In this document: positions 18,629 through 27,076 of the stretch, piece by piece
How positions within the stretch are numbered: position 1 is the first letter of the stretch
How the letters are laid out: every line of letters starts with the position of its first letter
Assembly (NCBI GenBank): GCA_023554445.1
Contig: JAMJQQ010000119.1
Coordinates: 1-64,000 of the forward strand
Direction of reading: 5' to 3'
From: Carthagonibacter metallireducens
Lineage (GTDB): Bacteria; Gemmatimonadota; Gemmatimonadetes; Palauibacterales; Palauibacteraceae
DNA: 64,000 nucleotides
Translations under genes and position numbers: made by a program
Notes under the pieces: model-generated
The model's input: the letters and a program-made list of their open reading frames with translations, nothing else
Databases searched by the model: none
What the model was told of the DNA's origin: nothing

Positions 18629-19888
18629 TCACGCCGCCGTGGCGGCAGAGGCGTCCGCGGGTCGTCCTTCCTGCGGCCGAACGTGGAAGTCCAGCACCGG
18701 CATCCGGTTGATGACCCATCGGAACACCCAGATCTCGGCGGATATCACACCCAGCGTAACTACGATCTCCTGCCACGACGGTACGTATCGGACAGGCGCA
18801 TTCCACTGGAACCCGATGACCGTGACGTTCAGTCGATTGATGATGATCCCGACCAGCGTGAGAACCGCGGCCGATTTGATCCACCGCGTGTCCCTGCGAC
18901 GAGCGCCGACCAAGAAGAGCACCGCCGGCAACGCGACGAGCCCGACGATTTCGAGGAGGTACCAGGCGCCCCAGCCCGTGCCCATCCATGCGGCCCTGCC
19001 CTGGTGCACGAAAGTGATCACCTGGACGCCGAGATACGCGAACATCGTCCCGGCACAGATGCGTGAGAGTCCGATCAGGATTCCATCGTGCCCCTCGCGC
19101 AACGGCTGGCCCAGCCGATCCCGAAACACCTTGTGGGTGATCGTTCCCTCGAAGATCACCATGGAGAGTCCGGCGAAGATGCTGGAGACCAGGAAGAGAA
19201 TCGGGATGAACTCCGAGTACCAGAGGGGGTGAATCTTCGTCTCGGCCATCAGGTAGAGCGCTCCGAGCCCCGACTGGTGCAGGGTCGAAAGCGTGATACC
19301 CAGCACCACCGCACCCAGGGTCAGAGCGTGAAGGCGCTTTCGAAGCTTCGGCCAACCGGCCCATTCGGCGATCACCGGTGAGAACTCCACCAGCTCCGCC
19401 GTCATGTAGAGGAGGAAATGCCAGGCGACCAGGAATAGAACCGAGCTCACCCCGAAGGAATTGCCGATGATCGGGTTGATCACGTTCCATGGACGACCCA
19501 GGTCCAGGAGAAGGGCTCCGGCGTAGAAGACGTACGCGAGGAAGCCGTTGAGAACGGTCACCCGAACGATCGGCTCGTATTTCTCGAGGCGCAGAATGTA
19601 GACCATGAAGGTGATGACATAGGCGCCGCCCGCGAGAGCGACCCCTGTAACCACGTCGAATCCGATCCACAGCCCCCACGGAACATCCTGAGACAGATTC
19701 GTTATCGTGCCCAGTCCTCCCGCGAACCGGATCGTCAGGAGCACGATCGTCACCAGGATCAGGGCTCCCGTCACGATGTTGAACGGGGTCAGCACCGGCC
19801 CCCTGGGCTTGAGCTCACCGAGCAGGAAGCGACCGAATCCACGGATTCCGCCGGAAGGTCGTGTCTGGAGCGAAGTAATCGTCGCCAC
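18629..19888 (-). CDS. NrfD/PsrC/HybB-type quinone-reactive membrane subunit
   Basis: A 419-residue polytopic protein with roughly ten hydrophobic segments and the family motifs NIVTGALILV, WGLWIGFDVVTGVALAGGAY and LYLMAETKIHPLWYSEFIP. This group forms the membrane arm of many quinone-linked complexes and exchanges electrons with menaquinone or ubiquinone through a ferredoxin partner. The GTG at 19888 has GAGGAGGTG immediately upstream and follows the ferredoxin stop by one base, so the two are translationally linked. The nearest relatives by memory are the Hmc and Hyb membrane subunits. Confidence 0.92.
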   Translation of the reverse strand: MATITSLQTRPSGGIRGFGRFLLGELKPRGPVLTPFNIVTGALILVTIVLLTIRFAGGLGTITNLSQDVPWGLWIGFDVVTGVALAGGAYVITFMVYILRLEKYEPIVRVTVLNGFLAYVFYAGALLLDLGRPWNVINPIIGNSFGVSSVLFLVAWHFLLYMTAELVEFSPVIAEWAGWPKLRKRLHALTLGAVVLGITLSTLHQSGLGALYLMAETKIHPLWYSEFIPILFLVSSIFAGLSMVIFEGTITHKVFRDRLGQPLREGHDGILIGLSRICAGTMFAYLGVQVITFVHQGRAAWMGTGWGAWYLLEIVGLVALPAVLFLVGARRRDTRWIKSAAVLTLVGIIINRLNVTVIGFQWNAPVRYVPSWQEIVVTLGVISAEIWVFRWVINRMPVLDFHVRPQEGRPADASAATAA

Positions 19889-19889
19889 G

Positions 19890-20783
19890 CTACACCTCCT
19901 CTCGCGTGTCGTCGCCCGAACGCCGTGTCGCCTCGCTGATCCCCAGAAGGAGAGGCGGTACGAGGGTGATCACGAAGGGAACCGCGTAGAGGAATTCTTT
20001 GGTGAGCGCCGGGACCGGCTCCACGCCGACGTCCGATCGCAGTCCGATCTCCTCGAAGGGAACCGCGGAGAGGTAGAGCCAGCTCGTTCCACCGACTTCG
20101 TGCTCACCCCAGACTCGATGGACGTACTTGTCGGGCTCCGACCATATTCTCTTGTGGCCTTCCTCGAGCATCTCCGCCCGGGTTCCGAATTGTGTCGCCC
20201 CGGCCGGACAGCCCTCCACGCAGGCGGGGACTTCGCCCTCGTCCAGACGCGCGAAGCACATCTGACACTTCCTGATCCTGGGGTTCGCGCTGAAGTACTC
20301 GAACTTCGGCACGTCGAAGGGACAGGAGACCATGCAGTACCGGCACCCCATGCACTTGTCCGCTCGCCAGACCACAGGACCCTCAGAGGTCTTGTGCATG
20401 GCCTGAGTCAGGCAGGCCGAGGCACAGGCCGGTGTCAGGCAGTGGAAGCACTGCGTCTTGACGCTGACTGTCCCCTTCGAGGTTTCGTACTGGTTCACGA
20501 CGGTGAAGCGCGTGTCATCCGTCCGTCGCCGTGCGGAGAAGTCCACCTTCGGCTCAGGTTCCGGCAGATCGTTCTGGTTCGCGCAGGCGAGCTCGCACAT
20601 GCGGCAACCCATGCACTTGGTCGTGTCCACGAGCACCGCCATGGGCTCGGCTGCCGGGTCGGTCGTCGCCTCCGGTAGAGATGTGGCCGCTCGTGCGACC
20701 TTCGAGTGCCCTCGCAGATCGCGGCCGACGGCCACTGATCCGCCCAGGACACACAACGACCGAACGACATCTCGTCTCTTCAT
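19890..20783 (-). CDS. Tat-exported four-cluster ferredoxin subunit (HybA/DsrO-like)
   Basis: A 297-residue protein with a twin-arginine signal (KRRDVVRSLCVLGGSVAVG). Sixteen cysteines fall in four groups: C57/60/63/67, C112/115/120/124, C144/147/150/154 and C173/176/188/192, the pattern of four [4Fe-4S] clusters in HybA-type subunits. A C-terminal hydrophobic helix (about 265-283) anchors it. It should pass electrons on the periplasmic side to or from the NrfD subunit. The ATG at 20783 is preceded by GTG in frame (20786); AAGGGGGCT serves either. No catalytic molybdopterin or hydrogenase subunit is in the operon. Confidence 0.92.
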   Translation of the reverse strand: MKRRDVVRSLCVLGGSVAVGRDLRGHSKVARAATSLPEATTDPAAEPMAVLVDTTKCMGCRMCELACANQNDLPEPEPKVDFSARRRTDDTRFTVVNQYETSKGTVSVKTQCFHCLTPACASACLTQAMHKTSEGPVVWRADKCMGCRYCMVSCPFDVPKFEYFSANPRIRKCQMCFARLDEGEVPACVEGCPAGATQFGTRAEMLEEGHKRIWSEPDKYVHRVWGEHEVGGTSWLYLSAVPFEEIGLRSDVGVEPVPALTKEFLYAVPFVITLVPPLLLGISEATRRSGDDTREEV

Positions 20784-20872
20784 CACAGCCCCCTTATCGA
20801 TCAGGGCGTAGCGGATCGAGGGCGGATGCCGGAATCAGGAGGAGCGTCCCGGATTCCGCCCGCATCCGAAGG

Positions 20873-21553
20873 TCAGGTGTGGAGAAAGCGGGCCTCGAAT
20901 TCGGACCAGGCGTCGGCATCGAGTTCCGCCAGAGCGCCAACCGGTACCTCGCCTCCATCAGCGAGGGCCAGGCCCACCTCACCGTCGGCCAGGGCTCGCT
21001 GCAGGTATTCCCTGATTCTTCCGTAGCGGTCGCCTGCCCACTCCGTCGCAGGCGTTCCGATCATCCAGGAGGGCACGTCAAGCGCGAGGTCATCCGGCTG
21101 CACGCGGTACAACCAGGCACGATCGAGCGAATCGGCCTCATGGTCGGTCAGGCTCCCCGACGCAAATCGATTGCGTGCGGTGATCTTGCCACTGAGAGGT
21201 GCCCGGACCCGAGCTGACTTGTCGCCCGTACCTATTTCGAGGATCGGATCGCCGCGATCGAAGTGCTGGCCCGGCTCCGCGAGCGAGTACCGGGTCTGCT
21301 CCCCGACGAGGCCCTGGAGCATCGGGTGTACGCCGACTTCGACCGTTCCATCGGGAACGACGCGACTCCAGGTGAAGCCATTCTGGAGGAATATTCCCTC
21401 CGGTACCGATCCCACCCAATCCGTGAGCGGAGCCGGTCCCACACGAGCGCCGCCGGATTGCACCTCCAGCCGAGCGCGGCGAGGTCGCTCGATGAGGAGG
21501 TGATACCCTCCCAGCGCGACGACCACGGTCATAAGAAAGGCTGCCGCAAGCAT
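20873..21553 (-). CDS. Membrane-anchored GcvH-like protein (first paralogue), start of redox operon
   Basis: A 226-residue protein with an N-terminal membrane helix (residues 2-21) and an H-protein-like middle: GFTWSRVVPDGTVEVGVHPM, EPGQHFDRGDPILEIG and VRAPLSGKITARNRF, ending AWLYRVQPDDLAL. A lysine occurs one residue away from the expected lipoyl position (GDKSARVRAP), in a poor context. The C-terminal part has ALADGGEVPVG, a form of the ADGGE motif shared by the three paralogues. GGGAGGAG precedes the ATG. It is the first gene of the operon. Confidence 0.75.
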   Translation of the reverse strand: MLAAAFLMTVVVALGGYHLLIERPRRARLEVQSGGARVGPAPLTDWVGSVPEGIFLQNGFTWSRVVPDGTVEVGVHPMLQGLVGEQTRYSLAEPGQHFDRGDPILEIGTGDKSARVRAPLSGKITARNRFASGSLTDHEADSLDRAWLYRVQPDDLALDVPSWMIGTPATEWAGDRYGRIREYLQRALADGEVGLALADGGEVPVGALAELDADAWSEFEARFLHT

Positions 21554-22041
21554 GGTCTCCTCCCCTCTGATTCAATTCCGCCGGTCACCGCGCTCTTCGT
21601 CGTTTGGTCGCGCGGTCAACAGATCCGACAGTTGCGGAGGTGAGTGGCAAGAGGGGGGCCGCACGGACAGAGTGTGCGGTGAGAGCTGGTAAGTCACCTA
21701 CTGTTGGACCTTTACAATGCTCGAGATCGGCGGCGATGGGCAAGGACGTCAACAGGCTTTGTCGAATTATCCTACAGCCGGGTTGCCGCAATCCGTTCAA
21801 ACTCGCCACGAAGCCCTTGAATTCAGCCACGCCCAGTTGTGGGATACTTCACCAGCCGTATGTGGAGGATTCCGACACCTGACAGGCAGGCCGGGCGACA
21901 TGTCCGGGGAACCGAAACCGCCACATGCATGGCTGCCATCCCCTCTATCTGAGGACCATTGCGCGTTGCTGCCGGCAAGGCGCACTTTCGGCCGACACGA
22001 CTCGGAGGCAAGCCGGACTTCCTTCTATCCGGTTACACGGG
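21554..22041. other. 488-base divergent region upstream of the redox operon and the Na/Pi symporter
   Basis: No convincing gene is present. It must hold the promoter of the redox operon (minus) and of the symporter (plus). I looked on the minus strand for sigma-54 -24/-12 elements and found no TGGC and TTGC at the proper spacing. A plus-strand tacaat at about 21713-21718 resembles a -10 box but has no good -35. In-frame codons from an ATG at 21925 run into the symporter gene without membrane-protein character. Confidence 0.4.
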
Positions 22042-23214
22042 TTGACTGAGACGACGACCATACCGGAGCCGCGTGAACGTGGCCCCCTGGACCATCCCCT
22101 GGTTCGGGCGGCCCTGGTACTTCTGTTGCTCTACGTCTTTCTCGTCGGAGTCAACGGTCTCGGAGACGGATTCAAGTCGCTGGGAGCCGGGCTGCTCGAC
22201 TCCTTCTTCCGTGCCACCGAGAATCCCTTCATGGGGCTGATGGTCGGAGTTCTCGCAACGACCCTGGTGCAGAGCTCCTCTGTATCGACTTCCCTGATCG
22301 TTGGCCTCGTGGCGGCCCCGGCGAATCCTCTCCCGCTGGCCAACGCCATCCCGATGGTCATGGGCGCCAACATCGGGACGACCGTGACGAACACCCTCGT
22401 CTCGATGGCTCACATGGGACGCCGTCAGGAATTCGAACGGGCATTCGCCGTGGCCACGTGCCACGACTTCTTCAACTTCCTGGCGGTAGCGATCTTCCTC
22501 CCGCTGGAGATGGCGACCGGCTACCTGCAGAAGTCGGCGACCTGGCTGTCCGGGAAGCTGACGGGCATCGGGGGCGTCGAATACGACAGTCCGTTGAAGG
22601 GAGCTCTGAAGGCTACCGTCGCACCCATCAAGGATGTGCTTCAGGCCATCCTGCCGACCGATCGCCTGGCGGCCGTGGCGCTGATTCTGGTCTCCGGCCT
22701 CCTGATTTACCTGGCCCTGATGCTGCTCGTGAAGACCATGCGCAGCTTCATGCAGGCCCGGGTAGAGACGATCGTGTCCCGTGGCCTGTACAAGGCGCCG
22801 GCCTTCGCGATCGTCGTCGGGATCGTGGTCACCGTCATGGTGCAGTCGAGCTCGATCACGACGTCGCTCCTCGTGCCCCTCGCTGGAGCCGGCCTGATCA
22901 CCCTCGAGCAGGCCTTCCCGATCACCATTGGCGCCAACATCGGTACGACCATCACGGCCGCTCTCGCGGCACTTGCGGCGACCGGCCCGAACGCGCGGTG
23001 GGGGATCACGATCGCCCTCGTTCACTTCCTGTTCAACCTCTCGGCGACTCTCTTCATTTACCCGATTCCGAGGATCCGGGAGATCCCGCTGAACGCCGCG
23101 AGGAAGCTGGCGTCCATTGCGGTGGAATCGCGCAGGTGGGCGCTGATTTACGTGCTCGCATTGTTCTACGGAGTGCCGCTGCTGTTCGCGGGGCTCAATC
23201 ACCTACTCAACTGA
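22042..23214 (+). CDS. Na/phosphate cotransporter family protein (NptA/PNaS)
   Basis: A membrane protein of about 390 residues with the paired QSSS repeats of Na/Pi symporters: LVQSSSVSTSLIVG with MGANIGTTVTN, and VQSSSITTSLLVPL with IGANIGTTITAA. It imports phosphate using sodium. The start is uncertain: the TTG at 22042 gives a short polar tail (TETTTIPEPRERG) before the first helix and is preferred; the ATG at 21925 would add 39 residues without similarity. A PhoU-domain gene follows 13 bases later, the usual partner. Confidence 0.9.
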   Translation: MTETTTIPEPRERGPLDHPLVRAALVLLLLYVFLVGVNGLGDGFKSLGAGLLDSFFRATENPFMGLMVGVLATTLVQSSSVSTSLIVGLVAAPANPLPLANAIPMVMGANIGTTVTNTLVSMAHMGRRQEFERAFAVATCHDFFNFLAVAIFLPLEMATGYLQKSATWLSGKLTGIGGVEYDSPLKGALKATVAPIKDVLQAILPTDRLAAVALILVSGLLIYLALMLLVKTMRSFMQARVETIVSRGLYKAPAFAIVVGIVVTVMVQSSSITTSLLVPLAGAGLITLEQAFPITIGANIGTTITAALAALAATGPNARWGITIALVHFLFNLSATLFIYPIPRIREIPLNAARKLASIAVESRRWALIYVLALFYGVPLLFAGLNHLLN

Positions 23215-23227
23215 AGCCGGGGACAGC

Positions 23228-23947
23228 ATGCTGAAGGAACTGATCTCGCTGTTTCGATCCGACCAGCCGCTGCAGGAGATGGGAAAGAACTTCGCGGCGA
23301 TGCTGAACCTGACGTACGAGATGACGATACAGGCTGGCGAGATCTTCTTCGGTGGAGTGGTATCGCCCTCGGACAGCAACAGCCTGTACCAGCGCGATAT
23401 CCAGGTGAACAAGCTGGAGCGCAGAATCCGCAAACAGGTGATCGCGCACCTTTCGCTCTCCGGCTCAACTCCCTCTCTCCCCTACTGCCTTCTGCTGGTC
23501 AGCCTCGTCAAGGATGTGGAGCGGATCGGCGACTACGCGAAGAACCTCGCCGAAGTCAGGCAGTATCATCCGCTTCCGCTGCCCGACGACGAGTTCGTGG
23601 CTGAGTTGCAGGCCATCCGTGAGGGCGTCGAACAGTCGTTCGTCCAGAGCAGAGAGGTGTTCGTGGCGTCGGATCGGGAACGGGCGCTGGACCTGATCCG
23701 GGAGGGCCGAAGTCTGACACACCGGTGCGACATGCTCGTGGCGAGGGTCGCAGCGAGTGACTACGGAGCCCGCGACGCGACGGCGGTCGTCATGGGCGCT
23801 CGGTTCTACAAGCGGATCGCCGCGCACGTCCTGAACATTCTGTCGAGCGTAGTGATGCCTCTGCACAAGCTGGATTATTACGACGAGAAGGAGCTTCCGC
23901 CGGAATTCGCCGACCTCGAGGGAACGGCTGACGACGAGGACGATTAG
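23228..23947 (+). CDS. PhoU-domain protein paired with Na/Pi symporter
   Basis: A 239-residue helical protein with two PhoU-like three-helix repeats (LERRIRKQVIAHL; VSLVKDVERIGDYAKNLAEV; RFYKRIAAHVLNILSSVVMP). The ERIGDYAKN segment is the acidic metal-binding motif of PhoU. It likely adjusts activity of the adjacent symporter according to phosphate status. It has an acidic C-terminal tail (TADDEDD). The ATG is preceded by CCGGGGACAGC, a weak ribosome site. An 18-base copy of the tRNA-Pro 3' end begins three bases after its stop. Confidence 0.88.
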   Translation: MLKELISLFRSDQPLQEMGKNFAAMLNLTYEMTIQAGEIFFGGVVSPSDSNSLYQRDIQVNKLERRIRKQVIAHLSLSGSTPSLPYCLLLVSLVKDVERIGDYAKNLAEVRQYHPLPLPDDEFVAELQAIREGVEQSFVQSREVFVASDRERALDLIREGRSLTHRCDMLVARVAASDYGARDATAVVMGARFYKRIAAHVLNILSSVVMPLHKLDYYDEKELPPEFADLEGTADDEDD

Positions 23948-23948
23948 A

Positions 23949-23988
23949 GTCGGGGCGGCCGGATTCGGCGTCGCGGCCCACCCCCGAC
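23949..23988. terminator. Strong hairpin after the PhoU gene, possible terminator
   Basis: The arms GTCGGGG (23949-23955) and CCCCGAC (23982-23988) are exact complements, with a further GGCC/GGCC pair inside. It begins one base after the stop codon region of the PhoU gene. There is no T-tract, so intrinsic termination is uncertain. One arm belongs to the tRNA-like repeat. Confidence 0.4.
23950..23967. repeat. 18-base direct repeat of the tRNA-Pro 3' end
   Basis: The sequence tcggggcggccggattcg is identical to 24061-24078, the 3' acceptor and T-arm end of the tRNA-Pro gene, 111 bases away in the same orientation. Such duplications mark attachment sites of integrative elements, but nothing mobile lies between. 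A decayed tRNA copy or excised-element scar are both possible. Confidence 0.6.
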
Positions 23989-24060
23989 ATTGAGCACGCA
24001 CAGCGGGCGAACTACCGGCGCCCGGCCGCTAAGTTCGAGATGACGTCGATGACGAAGAAA

Positions 24061-24134
24061 TCGGGGCGGCCGGATTCGAACCGGCGACCCCCTGCTCCCA
24101 AAGCAGGTGCGCTACCGGACTGCGCCACGCCCCG
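24061..24134 (-). tRNA. tRNA-Pro (anticodon TGG)
   Basis: Reading the minus strand, a 74-base cloverleaf begins CGGGGCGTGGCGCAG, with a seven-base acceptor stem closed by CGCCCCG and discriminator A. The anticodon arm is CCTGC-TTTGGGA-GCAGG, giving TGG, and the T-arm contains GGTTCGAATCC. No CCA is encoded. It lies between the PhoU gene and the end of the cstA operon. Confidence 0.95.
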
Positions 24135-24208
24135 ATGATGTGCTGTTCATCGATCCCCTGACGGGACCCCTGTTCGCCTGGCCCGCCGCCGGCGGGCTAC
24201 TTGCTGCT

Positions 24209-24292
24209 TCAGCCGTGGCCTGAACGGGTCCACAGCCAGAGTACGACACCAATCGCCACGACTGACAGTACTTCCGTCAACTCATCCTCCAC
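24209..24292 (-). CDS. Possible 27-residue membrane peptide after cstA
   Basis: A GTG-started frame reads VEDELTEVLSVVAIGVVLWL then WTRSGHG and stops. It has an acidic head, a single hydrophobic segment and a basic tail, a coherent small membrane peptide. CAGGAAG lies about ten bases before the GTG. It is 67 bases past the cstA stop on the same strand. CstA operons often end with the small protein YbdD, but this is not that family. Too short for certainty. Confidence 0.35.
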   Translation of the reverse strand: MEDELTEVLSVVAIGVVLWLWTRSGHG

Positions 24293-24359
24293 TGGTGGTC
24301 TTCCTGGGCGCCCCGAAACTGGCGCAGCTCGAATCCGCACGCCAGCCCGACACCCGAAT

Positions 24360-26102
24360 TCACGTTCGCGCCGACCGCACCCGGCGGACGGCCGCGGCGC
24401 CCTCGAACAGTAGCCATAGTTCGAGTGCGAAGATCCCTCCCCCGACGACCAGAAGCATCGTCTGACTCTCACGAACGAACCGCAGAAGGTTGAGCACCAT
24501 CGCCCAGGTCGTCATGAACAGCAGGAACCCCATAGGCACGACGGTGATCCAGATCGGCCGGCGGAGCCTGAAGAGGAATAGCGTCAGGATCAGCAGACTG
24601 AGCCCGGCCAGCAGCTGGTTCGTGGTGCCGAACAGAGGCCAGAGACGCATGCCACCCGCCCCCCGATCCAGTCCGAGCGCCAGAAGGCCGCAACTGGTGA
24701 CCGCGATGAAGGTGGCCAGCCAGCGATTCTGGATCATCTTGATGCCGTACTCCGCACCCAGCTCCGCGATGATATAGCGCTGAAGACGGACGCTCGTGTC
24801 CAGGGTAGTGGCGGCGAAGCTGATCACGACTACGGCCGCGAAGATCGTGGCGACGGCATGGGGAATGCCGATGCCTTCAGCCAGCACTCCGACGCCGTTC
24901 ACGAATGCCGTCGTCGCTCCCGTCGAGGCGCTCGACCAGCTCGCGTAATGCTCCTGCCAGCCTTCTGCTCCGACGTAGAGCGCGAATCCCGCGGTGGTCG
25001 CGAGAATCGATGTCAGGGCGAGCGCCCCTTCTCCGAGCGCACCTCCATAGCCGACGTAACGAGCATCCGTCTCCCTGTCGAGCTGTTTGGAGGAGGTCCC
25101 CGAGGCCACGAGACCGTGGAATCCGCTGATCGCCCCGCACGCGATCGTGATGAACAGCAGGGGGAACCAGGACGGTGCGTCGGACGGCAGCGCGAGATTC
25201 ACCGCGGGAGCCAGCACGGGTGGATTCGTCACCAGCACCCCGAGGGAGATGATCCCCAGCGCGACGAACAGCTGGTGCCCGTTCACGTAGTCGCGCGGCT
25301 GCAGGAGGAGCCATACGGGAAGTACACTGGCGACGAAGGTGTACGCGAACAGGATGAGGATCCAGCTGATCCGCCGGCCGTCGTTCGCCGCGGCTTGCGC
25401 CGCGGCAGCAGGGTCGCCCGAGGCCGCCGAGAGCTGCGCGCCGGTCGGTGCTAGACCGAAGAAGTCCGGCAGGGTGAAGGGCACGTACTGACCGAGCCAG
25501 ATCAGGCCGTACAGGACCAGCAGCGCCCCGATCGACGGGGCCAGGATACCGGCACCCGTGCGGTAGATCAGCAGGCCCACCACGAGCGCCACGACGAGAG
25601 AACCCCAGACCGGGAGCACGGCTCCGGGATTGGCGAGAAACAGGTTCGCGATGATCACCGCGAACACGGCGTTCACCATCAGGAGCAGGAAGAAGATCAG
25701 CAGCAGGAAGAGCACCCGGGCCCTCGGCCCGACGATCTCCTCCGTCAGCGTCCCGATACTGTTTCCCCGATGCCGGACGGAGAGCCACAGGGTTCCGAAG
25801 TCGTGCACGGCTCCCGCGAAGATCGTCCCCAGCACCACCCAGAGGAATGCCGGCAGCCAGCCCCAGATCACCCCGATCGCCGGTCCGACGATGGGAGCCG
25901 CGCCCGCGACGGAGGTGAAATGGTGCCCGAACAACACGTGACGGTTCGTCGGCACGAAGTCGACTCCGTCCTCGAATTGATGGGCGGGGGTGACGAAGTC
26001 CGGGTCGAGTCGGTAGATCCGCTTCGCGATATAGCGCGAATAGACCAGGTAACCCGTGATGAACGCCGAGAAGCCGGTAACGAGGAGCGCGATGGCGCTC
26101 AT
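24360..26102 (-). CDS. cstA: Carbon starvation protein CstA (pyruvate/peptide transporter family)
   Basis: A 580-residue polytopic membrane protein with the CstA signature VPTNRHVLFGHHFTSVAGAA followed by PIVGPAIGVIWGW, and later SGFHGLVASGTSSKQLDRE. The family takes up pyruvate or peptides; which applies here is unknown. The ATG at 26102 overlaps the TGA of the ArsA-like ATPase gene (ATGA) and has GGGAGGAA upstream. It is the last clear gene of an operon that starts with an ECF sigma factor. Confidence 0.92.
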   Translation of the reverse strand: MSAIALLVTGFSAFITGYLVYSRYIAKRIYRLDPDFVTPAHQFEDGVDFVPTNRHVLFGHHFTSVAGAAPIVGPAIGVIWGWLPAFLWVVLGTIFAGAVHDFGTLWLSVRHRGNSIGTLTEEIVGPRARVLFLLLIFFLLLMVNAVFAVIIANLFLANPGAVLPVWGSLVVALVVGLLIYRTGAGILAPSIGALLVLYGLIWLGQYVPFTLPDFFGLAPTGAQLSAASGDPAAAAQAAANDGRRISWILILFAYTFVASVLPVWLLLQPRDYVNGHQLFVALGIISLGVLVTNPPVLAPAVNLALPSDAPSWFPLLFITIACGAISGFHGLVASGTSSKQLDRETDARYVGYGGALGEGALALTSILATTAGFALYVGAEGWQEHYASWSSASTGATTAFVNGVGVLAEGIGIPHAVATIFAAVVVISFAATTLDTSVRLQRYIIAELGAEYGIKMIQNRWLATFIAVTSCGLLALGLDRGAGGMRLWPLFGTTNQLLAGLSLLILTLFLFRLRRPIWITVVPMGFLLFMTTWAMVLNLLRFVRESQTMLLVVGGGIFALELWLLFEGAAAVRRVRSART

Positions 26103-27076
26103 CCGACCATTCCTCCCGCCGCCGGATCTCGAGTCGATCTGATGCTTCGCCCCAGTTCCCGGAGAGCCTCGAGGCCGACGACCTCCTTCGAGGCCGAAGG
26201 GACCTCCCAGCTCGACAGGTCCATGTGCATAAGCGCGGAAAGTTCTGTCGGAACGGCCGCGAAAGCGTCGTCAGCCCGGTTGATGACCAGCCCGCCGATC
26301 GGAATCTGGTATTGGCGTAAAGTCTCGATCGCCCTTCGGGTCTCGAGAATCGGCAGCCGCTGGGGAGTGAGGACGAAGATGAAGGAAGTGTGCGCGTGAT
26401 CCGTGAGGATTTCCCGAGCGCGCGAGAAGCGCTCGCGTCGATCCAGCAGTGCCTCGAGGACAGGATCCTTTGACTCTTCCAGTGATCCCGTGCCGGAGGA
26501 ACCCCGCACCGACCGATCGCTGGCGGCCGCCGCGCCGGCCACGTTCCGCCACATGCGTCCGAGGGCACCGACCTTCCGCCTCCGCTGAATCATGCCCGAC
26601 ATCCAGGCGGTCATCAATTCGGGGAGTCCGAGCAGCCTCAGGGTGTGACCCGTCGGAGCCGTATCGAACACGATGTGCGCGTAGTCCGCCGATGCCTCCA
26701 GCACTCTCGCGAAGCGCTCGAACAGGGCTGCTTCCTCCGCACCGGGCGAGAGGCGGGCCACATCGATTTGCCGCTCCACTTCCGCCACCAGCCGGGGAGG
26801 CACCACATCCTCGGTGCGACGCTTCACTTCCTCGATGTAGCGCTCTGCCTCCACTGCGGGATCGAGCTCCATGGCGTCGAGCCCCTCGGCTACGCTTCGC
26901 GGTTCGTTGCCCAGCTCGAGCTCGAGAATGTCGCTCGTCGAGTGCGCCGGATCGGTCGAGACGAGCAAGGTGCGCCGACCGTCGTCAGCCGCTGCGAGAG
27001 AGGCGGCGGAGGCGATCGTGGTCTTGCCCACACCCCCCTTGCCGCCGAAGAAAGTGACCGGCCGGTTCAACAGCAT
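26099..27076 (-). CDS. ArsA/Get3-family ATPase linked to CstA
   Basis: A 325-residue P-loop ATPase with the deviant Walker A FFGGKGGVGKTT at residues 9-20 and switch motifs STDPAHSTSD and FDTAPTGHTLR, as in ArsA and Get3. It has one ATPase half and no arsenic-binding cysteine cluster, so it is not an arsenite pump subunit. Get3-like roles in handling hydrophobic proteins are possible. The ATG at 27076 overlaps the last codons of the cory-CC-star gene. It abuts cstA by a four-base overlap, implying a joint role. Confidence 0.88.
   Translation of the reverse strand: MLLNRPVTFFGGKGGVGKTTIASAASLAAADDGRRTLLVSTDPAHSTSDILELELGNEPRSVAEGLDAMELDPAVEAERYIEEVKRRTEDVVPPRLVAEVERQIDVARLSPGAEEAALFERFARVLEASADYAHIVFDTAPTGHTLRLLGLPELMTAWMSGMIQRRRKVGALGRMWRNVAGAAAASDRSVRGSSGTGSLEESKDPVLEALLDRRERFSRAREILTDHAHTSFIFVLTPQRLPILETRRAIETLRQYQIPIGGLVINRADDAFAAVPTELSALMHMDLSSWEVPSASKEVVGLEALRELGRSIRSTRDPAAGGMVG

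Noticed and set aside
21554..22041. Sigma-54 promoter for the redox operon
   Set aside because: No TGGC and TTGC pair at correct spacing was found on the minus strand; the closest, near 21780-21810, is six bases too long.
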